The translations under genes were made by a program, and so were the position numbers. A DNA stretch of 64,000 nt, taken from contig BCHS01000012.1 of the NCBI GenBank assembly GCA_039545275.1, forward strand, positions 186,001-250,000, written 5' to 3'. How positions within the stretch are numbered: the first letter of the stretch is position 1; each line of letters opens with the position of its first letter. Source of the DNA: Pseudomicrostroma phylloplanum (taxonomy: Eukaryota > Basidiomycota > Exobasidiomycetes > Microstromatales). The notes under the pieces were generated by a model that did no database searches, had not been told where the DNA came from, and saw nothing but the letters and a program-made list of their open reading frames with translations. This document shows, piece after piece, positions 56,501-64,000 of the stretch.

Positions 56501-58636
56501 GCTTTCCTTGCCTCAAAGTGGTCCGACGTAGCGCAGGAGGTTGCCAGCAAGGAGGAGAACAGCGAGGAGCAGACCGTTGAGGCTTTGCTGTCGGATGAAA
56601 AGAAGCCCTCGGCTGGGCAGTCTTCTTCGTCTGGCTCTACTACCCAAGCCCTGCCCTCGGATACTTCTGCTACCAAAGTGGCCTCTGGGACACCAGCTGT
56701 CGCCAGCGATCCGCCCGAGGACGGCGACACCGCCTTGAAAGTCGAACCGAAGACGATGCAGGAGGAGGCCCGCTCCTTTGGTTCCATTCCGATGCACATC
56801 TACTGGAGTTGGCTACGCGCCGGCAGCAGTGCCGTCTTCTGGCTCTTTGTTGCCTCCCTCTTCGTCCTATCCTCCTGGTCAGCCGTCTTCACCAACGTGT
56901 GGCTCAAGTGGTGGATGCAGCAGTCCGCTGCCATCGAGGCCGGTCACGCCGCCCACTCCACAGCCTGGTGGTTCGGCTGGTACAGCGTGATCAGCGTTGG
57001 CTCCATCTTGCTCATCGCCGTTCGGAAAGCCCTGGTATACTACGGCACCATCAAGAGCTCTCGCGCCCTCTTCCGCCAGATGACCAATGCGGTCCTGCGT
57101 GCGCCTCTGGGCTTCCACAATGCGTGCCCGCAGGGGAGACTGCTGAACCGCTTTGGCTCGGACTTTCAGACAGTCGACGTCTCTGTGCCTTACCAGGCAG
57201 CCTGGTTCCTCCCCTCGGTCCTTGCCATCTTCCTCAACTTAGGGGCAGCCGTTCTCAGCGGCGGTGCTTCTTCACTTCTGCCTGTCGTCCTGGTCGTTCC
57301 AGCATACCTTTGGTACGGTCGGATGTTCCTCACTGCGACCAGAGACGCAAGACGTCTGTCGATGCTAGCCTACTCGAAGGTCATGAGCTCCGTAGCCGAA
57401 ATGACCACTGCAACGCCTGTGATTCGAGCTTTTGGAGCTAGCGAGTACCTTCGACGGGCCTTCTTCGACGTGTATGACGACTGGCTGATGGCAAAGCTTC
57501 CTGCGGCCACCATCAGTCACTATGTCAGTCTCCGCCTCGAGCTGCTAGGCGCCGTGCTCACTTTCCTCGTCAGCGCTCTTATCGTCCTGGATCCAGGCTC
57601 AGCTTGGCGACACACATTCAATGCTGCTACTGCTGGATTCCTGCTCACGACGATCCATAATGTGCAGGAGGCAATGGAGAGGACCCTCTACAGTTATGCC
57701 GCCCTCGAACGCTCTCTCGTGTCTGTGGAGAGGGTCATCGAGTACACAAGGCTGCCCTCCGAAGCTGCTGAGATCGTCGAGCCTCGTCCGCATGCTAGCT
57801 GGCCATCCAAGGGCAGGATCGACTTTGTCAATGTGGCCGCACGATACGCTGCAGACCTGCCACTGGTGCTCAAGAACATCTCCTTCTCCCTCCCAGCGGC
57901 GTCGAAGATCGCCATTGTCGGCAGCACTGGATCTGGAAAATCTACGCTGGTGCAGAGCCTGTTCCGACTGATCGAGGCGGACGCCGGAGAGATCCTCATC
58001 GACGGTATCAACATTGGCAAGATCGGACTGCAAGACCTGCGATCCAAGCTACAGATTGTACCACAGGACCCGATCATCCTTGCGGGCTCTCTGCGATCTG
58101 CTGTCGACGTTCTGGGCACATGCAAAGACGACGAAGTGCTCGCAGCACTGAAAGCAGTCGCTTTAATCAGAGACGACAGTGGCCAATCTTCGGCAGTCCC
58201 GCCCATCGCTTCGGCGACAAGCAGCTACTCTACCGAATTCAGCAACCTCAACTACCCCATCTCAGAAGGCGGCAGCAACTTGTCCGCGGGGGAGAAACAG
58301 CTCATCTGTCTCGCGCGCTGCATCCTGAGCCAGAGCAAGATCATCGTCCTTGACGAAGCCACCTCCTCCACCGACCCCGAGACCGAAGCTATCGTCTCTC
58401 AGTCTGTGCACAGGGTCTTCACCCAGTCGACTGTCATAGCCATTGCGCATCGTCTGCGGTCTATCATCGACTTTGACAAGGTCTTGGTCATTGAGGAGGG
58501 AGAGGTTGCTGAGTTCGACAGTCCGGGGGCTTTGCTGAGTAAAGGAGAGGAGAGTAAGTTCTACAGGCTTTGTCAAGCTACTGGCGATGCCGAGTTTGCG
58601 TATTTGAAGGACCGGGCTAGCCGGACTGGGAGGTGA
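53540..58636 (+). CDS. ABCC (MRP-type) full ABC transporter
   Basis: Full-size ATP-driven exporter of subfamily C, probably moving glutathione or other conjugates at the vacuole or plasma membrane; substrate unknown. Intronless, 1698 aa. An N-terminal TMD0-like group (about 50-260) is followed by TMD1 (about 370-730). NBD1 has GRLGSGKS (Walker A), LSGGQKARVSLARA (signature) and LLLDDCLSAVDAET, with Asp in place of the catalytic Glu, typical of ABCC NBD1. A Ser/Glu linker leads to TMD2 (about 1090-1400). NBD2 has GSTGSGKS, NLSAGEKQLICLARC (variant signature) and IIVLDEATSSTDPET, with the switch His in AIAHRLRSII. Start 53540 gives MSKLNEM; an overlapping out-of-frame ATG lies just upstream. 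Closest relatives by appearance are fungal Ybt1/Bpt1/Ycf1-type proteins. Confidence 0.92.
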   Translation: MSKLNEMLAQPPLAIGAAVRYQRFIPALTQPSTSTYAALSNVLYPTTSATFTVQWVYRAALLPALLCLLLALWWTVRSRSGQIRLPNGDAASHSDREAEEEGCAGPDKIQGEMAAQHNERLMGQVLGLQDYHKILKQRRIFLACLVLLVILIDLGENGLRFLRLSETLSPSGEVSLSDAFQWAVVLSLAVLPLGDEITLARWASIFTLSTIALLLKVTHLSLYLQLADETTTSPQTAPSVQALSICIATLAWLVAGSTPLGPKRIYQRCDPRGSDEEKEELLRPVYPADDGGEASLFSRILFAHARPIASAALRKGSLGTEDLPGASVSWRAEKIAREMSGVYLKESASLREAQQEALATGKVPALSPWPLVRAVFKANVLRIARGHFLSICCSLMRFAPILCINRFLATLEVHSAESPDIYERIKTAAPWALALFFSAAALAIVKEYCNYWMNVCVYLPLQGQLCTLLVGKALRKKDTIMVSNRQQSETPEDGDEAATKEKDGDKEEDEESRCQVLTLLSTDVERIASVGWQTVSLATTPLELLVGLYFLWKLLGVSALCGIVASIIAAPLTYYLGTVSAQLEDRIQSARDKRVGVISEMLQSIKMIKFNAWESRAREKVEQVRQEELSGIAAEFAIGLLMYVVTSFSLALMGIAALGHYTLVRGEALTPSIAFSALAILEGLQYTTSAIPDEIVTMLQAAVSFLRTARYLQSEEIKPPSGQESSLNGQTPSTVALSGATVTWPVDEIVEVKAGTDPSDGAGKGSFTLRNLNVTFTVGQLNLVVGRLGSGKSLLLKALLGEAQVLSGLVLSPRSSPTALAEDRLRLVQPFQSSTWQDASRVAYVPQTTYLQSGTIRANVLFGLPLWEKRYQETLDACGLRPDVTAFEDGDLTLVGENGVTLSGGQKARVSLARAIYSRASTLLLDDCLSAVDAETAAHISAKLFKGPLCSGRTVILVSHQVQLIAPAAAKVVVVDEGSVAFDGDSQAFLASKWSDVAQEVASKEENSEEQTVEALLSDEKKPSAGQSSSSGSTTQALPSDTSATKVASGTPAVASDPPEDGDTALKVEPKTMQEEARSFGSIPMHIYWSWLRAGSSAVFWLFVASLFVLSSWSAVFTNVWLKWWMQQSAAIEAGHAAHSTAWWFGWYSVISVGSILLIAVRKALVYYGTIKSSRALFRQMTNAVLRAPLGFHNACPQGRLLNRFGSDFQTVDVSVPYQAAWFLPSVLAIFLNLGAAVLSGGASSLLPVVLVVPAYLWYGRMFLTATRDARRLSMLAYSKVMSSVAEMTTATPVIRAFGASEYLRRAFFDVYDDWLMAKLPAATISHYVSLRLELLGAVLTFLVSALIVLDPGSAWRHTFNAATAGFLLTTIHNVQEAMERTLYSYAALERSLVSVERVIEYTRLPSEAAEIVEPRPHASWPSKGRIDFVNVAARYAADLPLVLKNISFSLPAASKIAIVGSTGSGKSTLVQSLFRLIEADAGEILIDGINIGKIGLQDLRSKLQIVPQDPIILAGSLRSAVDVLGTCKDDEVLAALKAVALIRDDSGQSSAVPPIASATSSYSTEFSNLNYPISEGGSNLSAGEKQLICLARCILSQSKIIVLDEATSSTDPETEAIVSQSVHRVFTQSTVIAIAHRLRSIIDFDKVLVIEEGEVAEFDSPGALLSKGEESKFYRLCQATGDAEFAYLKDRASRTGR

Positions 58637-58728
58637 ATCAATCAAAAGGTCAATCGACTACCCCTTACATATGATACCAAATGTCCCCTCTTTCATCGTT
58701 ACGATTAATCTCATCCCATCCAGCTCTT

Positions 58729-59560
58729 CTACAATTTCCCCAACAAAGCCTCGACTGCTTCCTTTGTGGGCTGCTTCTCCTCCTTGATCAGGCCCGAGAT
58801 GGCCTTGAAGTTGGGATGCGAGGCGTCTTCCAGCAGCTGGAAGAGAGCCGACTCGGATGTGGTGATTTGAGCTCCTGCTTGGCGCATGCGCTGCGTGAAG
58901 TGAAGTGAAGTCAAGTGGAAACGAAGCCCAAAGGCACCGTCAGGATCAGGCTCTGCTATACTTGCCATCAGGGTACCTTCCTCGCTTGACTCACCTCGAG
59001 CGCAACCCCCTTTTCACCAGCATTACAGCTGCTCACTCCATCCGCAAGCACATGCACCTCCACCCCTCTCTGCAATAAATCCAACGTCGTCTGCAACACA
59101 CACACGTGCGCCTCGATCCCCACTATAAGCACGGACTTGACGTTTGCCTCTTGGAGCCATTGAGGAGTGGAGTCGGGGAGGATCATGGAGAAGCGGGATT
59201 TGGGGACGATTGTGCTTGGTGGTGGGAGGTTGGAGAGGAGGGAAGAGAGGGGGGAGACGGTTGAGCCTAGAGCTGCCGAGGTGGATACAGATGGAGACGC
59301 AGAGTCGACGAGTCAGTAGGCGATTCATACAACCTCAATCTCTTGAGCTTTGCACTGCGCTACCCACCCTTCGGCGCCTGCTCAGTAGTGTACACTGGCA
59401 ACTTGAGGATAGCCGCCGCCTTGATCATCTTGTTCGCCGTCTTGACCACGCTCTCAAAGGAGTAGATGGCATTGGCGAAGCGCTCCTGGATGTCGCAGAC
59501 GAACAGCGCCGTGTGCTGTGGGTGGATCCGCACGATCTTCGATGCGATGGAGGAGGACAT
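58729..59560 (-). CDS. Isochorismatase-fold hydrolase (ISOC-like)
   Basis: Cysteine-hydrolase superfamily protein resembling ISOC1/ISOC2; the natural substrate is unknown. Exons 59560..59368, 59272..58995 and 58890..58729 (introns 95 and 104 nt) give 210 aa. [12 protein letters not shown] holds the first catalytic Asp. [14 protein letters not shown] crosses intron 1. KSRFSM supplies the catalytic-Lys region, and [20 protein letters not shown] carries the nucleophilic Cys in the EAHVC motif. Exon 3 is [20 protein letters not shown], then the C-terminal KFKAI-type helix of the ISOC group. The third-exon acceptor is preceded by a CTTCA-repeat polypyrimidine tract. Assignment to the fold is firm; the reaction is not inferred. 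Confidence 0.9.
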
Positions 59561-60012
59561 GCTGGGGAATGGACAGGGGTGGTACAAGGTGAGAGGAGAG
59601 AAGTGGGCTGTTGGGTGAGGCTGAAATGTACAGACAGACAGGAAGGAAGCTGTTGTGCGGGAATTGCGGGGAAATATCGCGGCAATCACCGGCGCAACTG
59701 TGGGGACAGGCAGGCAGCGCTTGGGCCACTCTGCGCGGAACGGGGCGTCTCTGGCCTTCACCGCCGAGAGACCAAGTAGCGCTTTCACCAGACAAGACGC
59801 CGCGTACCGTCGAGGGATGGTCGAGGAGTGCTCAAGGGTATGAAATCATTGAAAGAAAGAGAGTGCCAGTCCTACGTCGTGTCGTGGCAACAGCTCAGAG
59901 GGACCCTGGCTACATATACAGAAGTGGTAACGACACCGAAACGACAATTTCCTGGTACAGCTCGCATTGCTCGCCCGCCCTCCCGCTTGGCAACGAATGC
60001 ATCCACACACAC
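59561..60012. other. Intergenic: isochorismatase promoter and 3' side of NTF2-like gene
   Basis: 452 nt, no gene recognised on either strand. Confidence 0.6.
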
Positions 60013-60742
60013 TCAGGTCGACTTCTTCCCATTGATGACCTTTCCAGCCGGCATCTTAACTGCCGTCGTCTTCCAATACCCCGTAATGAACATCGCCAGC
60101 ATCGCCATGATCGCGCACCCGAATCCCGCGCAGAGCTTAATCAAATTGATGATCGTCCAACCTCCGGGTACCAGCTGGCCAGGCATGACTTGCGGTTCGT
60201 AAAAGTCCTGCTGACGATGCACGTAGAAGAGCCCATCCCCGCCGCGGTGCAGGTCTAGGAGGACGACGAGACGACAGGTAGGGGCGTACACCCAGGAGAG
60301 GGGAGGGAGGTTCGGCTGGAGGGTCTGGGCGGCGTCGACGTAGAGGCGGTTGTGTTGAGAGTCGAGGGCTAGAAGAAAGGATAGCATCAAAGTACTGTCA
60401 GAGATATCACACTTTGGCGCCCTAGGCATCCATGCTGACGAACTTGTCTCCTCCTTCAAACCCTCCTCACTCTCATCTCCATTCCTCCCTCGACTCGACC
60501 CATGCCCACTCACCAACACTCGTAACCTTGATAGTCGGCGTGAACATCATCCTCAACCACTGGTACACAGGCAATACACCCGCATCTCTACTTCCCGAAG
60601 TACTAGCGACGGCGCACAGGGGATGATCAAAGGATGCGTCGGGAGAGAAGTACCGCGTGAGGACGGCGCGCTGGGCATCGGCAGTGGGAGCTTCAATGAG
60701 GCCCTTGACTACACTGGTGATCTCGTCTACAGGGGACTGCAT
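60013..60742 (-). CDS. SigF/NTF2-like domain protein with C-terminal membrane anchor
   Basis: Fungal protein of the SigF-like NTF2-like type; function unknown. Exons 60742..60514 and 60368..60013 (145-nt intron, longer than most here) give 194 aa. The NTF2-like cone fold covers about residues 1-130: ITSVVKGLIEAPTADAQRAVLTRYFSPDASFDHPLC, PVYQWLRMMFTPTIKV, then across the intron to ALDSQHNRLYVDAAQTLQP, RLVVLLDLHR and the QQDFYEPQVM segment. A hydrophobic helix at about 155-180 (LIKLCAGFGCAIMAMLAMFITGYW) is a likely tail anchor, followed by a short Lys-rich end. The splice was placed by frame (VTSV-ALDSQHN). It may act at ER or other membranes, which is inferred from the anchor only. Confidence 0.82.
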
Positions 60743-61301
60743 GGTCAAGGAAGGAAGGAGATAAAGAAAGAGATCGAGGATGCGTTCAGATGACAGTAGT
60801 GTTGGGAGAGCAAGACGATGGACAAGGCAGTGAGCGATATCACTTTCACCGTGAGAGGTGAACGTGCGGACGGAGGGCGAGATTCCGGGTGGAGGCCTCC
60901 TTTCCATCTCCGCCGCACATGGCGGTGGCCTCGCTCGGTACAACACGACTCACGAAGGGTGCAGTCCTGATGCATCTCCCATCTCACACAGACACATCTT
61001 GAATTGTATACAAGTACAAAGGGGTATCTGAACCCCCTCCTCAAAGACTTCTCTCATTGATGTATGTGACACAGAAGCGACCTGACGCGACAAAGATGGG
61101 CAAAGAAGGAAGAGAGGGCGGGAGGGCGAGAGAGGTGGGAGAGCTAGAGCAAGACTATAGCAAGAAGTGGCGAGTGAAGGCAGCGACGGGGTAAAGGGGA
61201 GGAGTAAAGGTTACAAGATGGTGAAGAGGAAGGAGACAGATGGACTTCTAGCGGGAGATAAGAAGGGTAGGGCTGCTGGAACGGCATCGTGCTCGAATGA
61301 C
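60743..61301. other. Intergenic: NTF2-like promoter and EPL1 3' region
   Basis: 559 nt. A purine-rich stretch (about 61090-61160; GAAGGAAGAGAGGGCGGGAGGGCGAG type) probably lies in or near the EPL1 3' UTR. No gene seen. Confidence 0.6.
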
Positions 61302-64000
61302 TCATCCCGAGCCGTTCGGAGCGCCTTGCCCTCCAGCCCCTCCATTCGGGCCACCACCTCCATTCGCACCACCGTTGATTTGCAGAGCCCTGTTAGCAGG
61401 CAGCTTCAGCTGAAGGTTCTGATTTTGGCTGTTCATCAGAGCAGCTTTCATCGCCATCAGTTGCGCAGCACTGGGTCCGCTCATGCCGTTGGTTCCACCA
61501 GCAGCTGCTCCGCCCGCACCTGCAGCTTGAACAGCTTGCATCGCAGCCAACTGCTGCTGGAGCTGAGCAAGACTGTTGGCATGTTGCATCGCAGCGTTGT
61601 TGAACGGCTGCTGAGGAACCTGCGGCTGCTGTTGCTGGAAGTTACCTTGAGGAAGGCGAAGCTGCTGATTCCCTGCTTGAGACGGGAATTGACCTTGGTG
61701 CTGCATCAGCGGAGATGAGCCAGAAGGTGGGCTGCCGTTGGCTATGGCGGCTTGCATTTGCGGGCTGCTGGCAGCCGTGTTGGGAGCAGAGATGCCATTG
61801 AATCCAGGGTTACCTGCGAAGCGCGCCTGACCGTTCTGTGCTGTCAACGGAGATGATGAGCCAGCGTTGCCATTGCCAAAGTTCTGGGCAAGAGGGTGTG
61901 CGTGAGCTGGCTGTCCACCCGAAGAGGACGACAACATGCGGGCTCGATTGGCGTTACCCGCTTGTTGCTGAGCCAGATTGGGGGAAGATCGACCTTGCGC
62001 TTGAGCCTGAGCCTGAGCAGCTGCAGCCGCTGCCGCCTGCCTTTGTTGTTGTTGATGTTGCTGAAATGCTAGTTGTACTTGAGCTTGATGTATCTGCTGC
62101 TGCTGCTGAAGAGCGGAAAGCGGTCCACCAACGTTTGTCTGAGCAGCGCGAGCAGCAACGGCTGATGAAGAGGTCGGCGGGAGGGCAGTCATCGAGGACG
62201 GAACGTTGGGCGGAAGCATAGTTGCGCTGCCTCCCAGCGAGCCTAAGCCACCAGCGCCAGCGGCCGTAGCCGCTGCGATGGCAGCCGCCTGTTGCTGACG
62301 AAGCTGTGCATGCTGCTGAGCAGCCTGCAATTGAGCTGCCTGCACGGCTTGCGCGTTTGGTGTTGCATTCGACCGATTGGCATTGCCACCTGCTCCACCG
62401 GCACTCTTGGGTCCATTGACTTCCGCACTACCTCGACGTGCTTCTTGAGCAGCAGCTGCCGCTGCTGTAGCCGCTGCATGTTGCTGCTGAGCCTGCGCGG
62501 CAGTTGGTCCTACCACGCTGACATTGGGCGCCGGTGGTGGGCAGTCGATCGCCATTTGGGCTTGCATGACGTGTGTCCAGTCTGTAGAGAGCTTGACAAA
62601 GTCTTCCTCCTCCAGCAGTGTCATCCGGTACTTCATGAAGCGCTGGTCGAAGTCATCAAGGACGGCCTCGTCATCATCCTCCATGCCGCCAAGACCATAC
62701 AGACCAAGACCGGCCCAATGACCAGATTCATCGTCGTATCTCCACCTCTCTTGTTGGATGCGCTTCCTCTCTTCGACATTGGCTTCGGCGTCCTCTTCGT
62801 CGTCGGAGGACTCCTCGTCGGAAGAGGAGATGTAGCGGTGCGACTGCTTGTTCTCAGCATCTTCTGACACCACTTCGTCCATTTCCTCCACTTCGGTGTG
62901 AACAGTGGAGGGGGCGCCTGACGTCGCTGTTGAGGCCTTGGAGCGGTCCGTAGACTGCGAAGAGTCGCTGGCGGCATCCGAGTGTGGAGAGTGAGACGCC
63001 GGCAGAGGGACGAAGGAGCGGCCTCTGTCATCTGAGGCAGGTTGTGTGAGAGTGTTGAGCAAGCTGGGCCGCAGATCCGAGGCAAAGGCAAAGGGACCTG
63101 TAAGGACTTCGGGCTGCTGTGCTTGTCGTGAGGTGGCTGTTCTTGCAGAAGACACTGAAGAAGAGGCCAAGTTGGATGTCGGCCGTCGTTGATTCACAAG
63201 TGAGGGAGCATCGCGTCGAGAAGGCCATTCAGCCAGATTAGCGGGTACTGGACTTGGCGCCAGCATCCGCCTATCCAAGAACACTCTGCCACCTCGAGCC
63301 AATCTCCTGCGGAAGGAAGGAGGCCGCCCAGAGCGCAAAGTAGGGGCAGAGGCGAAAGGAGGTACATCGGCGGCATCTGACTGGATGGGCCGAAAATTCC
63401 GGATGTTGGCGGGTGCGGGTACCGGTTGGTAAGCTGCATCGCTTCCCTCCTCCCATCCGACGTCCGTCTCGGCCCTGCGCAGACATTCTCTCTCGATGTA
63501 AGCTTGCACAGCCTGGGCTCGCTCCATGATGGCCTGGCCCAGGCTTGGCGCTGCCACAGGTGTTCCGGCTGTCGCCGCCGTGGAGCCTGGTTCGACGCTT
63601 GGCCGTGGACGCTTTGCACCTTTGGAAGTCGATGCTGCAGCTGTGGCAGCCGCCGAAGCAGCCGCCGCTGCTGCTGCCGCCGCTTCTTCTGTTCTCCGCT
63701 TTTTGCGAGGTGCCGCTCCAACCCCGTAGCCTGCTTCGTCTCGCTTCTCGCCCGAGATGAGGTCCTCGTCTTCCTGCCCAGCATTCGGACCGGCAATGCC
63801 CCATGCCCGCTTGACGTCTTGCAAATCCTTCGTAGCGTCCCATAGCATCCTATCCTGCCCTAGACTGGCTCGCTTCGTCTTCTCCCTCTGAGCGATGTTT
63901 TGCAGCATCTCGACGGCGTGGTCCATCTCGGTCCGGAGCTTGAGCAGCTTCTCGAGGTGCAGTACATCCGTCTTTCGAGTCTTCCTAGTCAGCTTGACTT
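61302..64000 (-). CDS. EPL1: Enhancer of polycomb-like protein (NuA4 subunit), N-terminus outside window
   Basis: Scaffold of the NuA4/Piccolo histone acetyltransferase. The frame is open to the right edge, so the 5' end is missing; about 899 codons are visible. It begins with the end of the EPcA region (VKLTRKTRKTDVLHLEKLLKLR, then LQNIAQREKTKR). The conserved FRRRLARGGRVFLDRR block lies near residue 235 of the visible part. ERWRYDDESGHW and LTLLEEEDF-like text near 410-460 fit the C-terminal EPL1 region. The final 400 residues are a Gln/Ala/Asn-rich low-complexity tail with poly-Q and AQAQAQ runs. Ala runs encoded by GCC/GCT repeats occur near visible residue 105. No intron was needed inside the window. 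Confidence 0.85.
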   Translation of the reverse strand, partial: VKLTRKTRKTDVLHLEKLLKLRTEMDHAVEMLQNIAQREKTKRASLGQDRMLWDATKDLQDVKRAWGIAGPNAGQEDEDLISGEKRDEAGYGVGAAPRKKRRTEEAAAAAAAAASAAATAAASTSKGAKRPRPSVEPGSTAATAGTPVAAPSLGQAIMERAQAVQAYIERECLRRAETDVGWEEGSDAAYQPVPAPANIRNFRPIQSDAADVPPFASAPTLRSGRPPSFRRRLARGGRVFLDRRMLAPSPVPANLAEWPSRRDAPSLVNQRRPTSNLASSSVSSARTATSRQAQQPEVLTGPFAFASDLRPSLLNTLTQPASDDRGRSFVPLPASHSPHSDAASDSSQSTDRSKASTATSGAPSTVHTEVEEMDEVVSEDAENKQSHRYISSSDEESSDDEEDAEANVEERKRIQQERWRYDDESGHWAGLGLYGLGGMEDDDEAVLDDFDQRFMKYRMTLLEEEDFVKLSTDWTHVMQAQMAIDCPPPAPNVSVVGPTAAQAQQQHAAATAAAAAAQEARRGSAEVNGPKSAGGAGGNANRSNATPNAQAVQAAQLQAAQQHAQLRQQQAAAIAAATAAGAGGLGSLGGSATMLPPNVPSSMTALPPTSSSAVAARAAQTNVGGPLSALQQQQQIHQAQVQLAFQQHQQQQRQAAAAAAAQAQAQAQGRSSPNLAQQQAGNANRARMLSSSSGGQPAHAHPLAQNFGNGNAGSSSPLTAQNGQARFAGNPGFNGISAPNTAASSPQMQAAIANGSPPSGSSPLMQHQGQFPSQAGNQQLRLPQGNFQQQQPQVPQQPFNNAAMQHANSLAQLQQQLAAMQAVQAAGAGGAAAGGTNGMSGPSAAQLMAMKAALMNSQNQNLQLKLPANRALQINGGANGGGGPNGGAGGQGAPNGSG

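Overview
The window is nuclear DNA of a basidiomycete fungus, most likely a smut-lineage (Ustilaginomycotina) yeast or filamentous relative. The evidence is dense protein-coding genes with short GT-AG introns (about 73-115 nt), GC-rich sequence, low-complexity Ser/Ala/Pro linkers in conserved proteins, and a fungal gene set (division-1 chitin synthase, D-arabinono-lactone oxidase, FAB1, BRO1, TRP4, wax-synthase-like MBOAT). The order or species cannot be fixed by eye. I found no tRNA, rRNA, transposon or CRISPR array.

Layout. 1-8 kb: 5' part of poly(A) polymerase (-), a seven-TM-type DUF4203 membrane protein (-), a Vip1-like RRM protein (-), an unrecognised 698-aa Ser-rich protein (+) and a candidate tiny two-exon gene with a mitochondrial-presequence-like start (-). 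8-14 kb: chitin synthase (+), then D-arabinono-1,4-lactone oxidase (-). 14-31 kb: FAB1 PI3P 5-kinase (-) divergent from NMD2/UPF2 (+), then a JMJD7-like JmjC protein (-) divergent from BRO1 (+). 31-41 kb: a Rad60/Esc2-type SUMO-like protein (-), a 1.5-kb promoter-rich gap, a CsbD-like stress protein (+), a GT90/CAP10-like glycosyltransferase (+), a secreted TRI14-like protein (+) and a GFA-domain protein (+). 41-64 kb: a wax-synthase-like MBOAT (-), neuronal calcium sensor NCS1 (+), TRP4 (+), VPS34 (-) divergent from the HCS1/IGHMBP2-type helicase (+), an ABCC transporter (+), an isochorismatase-fold protein (-), an NTF2-like membrane-anchored protein (-) and the 3' part of EPL1 (-).

How they fit together. 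Most are unrelated housekeeping genes. The one visible functional theme is phosphoinositide/endosome biology: VPS34 makes PI3P, FAB1 converts it to PI(3,5)P2, BRO1 acts with ESCRT-III on PI3P-positive endosomes, and NCS1 is the conserved activator of PI4-kinase Pik1. They are interspersed among other genes, so this may be chance. I did not find a convincing undescribed multi-gene system. The best leads are two unrecognised proteins, the stress-type promoter of the CsbD gene, an optional 42-nt exon segment in FAB1 and paired SUMO-interaction-like motifs in the Rad60-like protein. Exon boundaries were inferred from splice consensus, reading frame and family continuity, without transcript data. 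Two ambiguous bases (9796 and 47208) mark assembly uncertainty.
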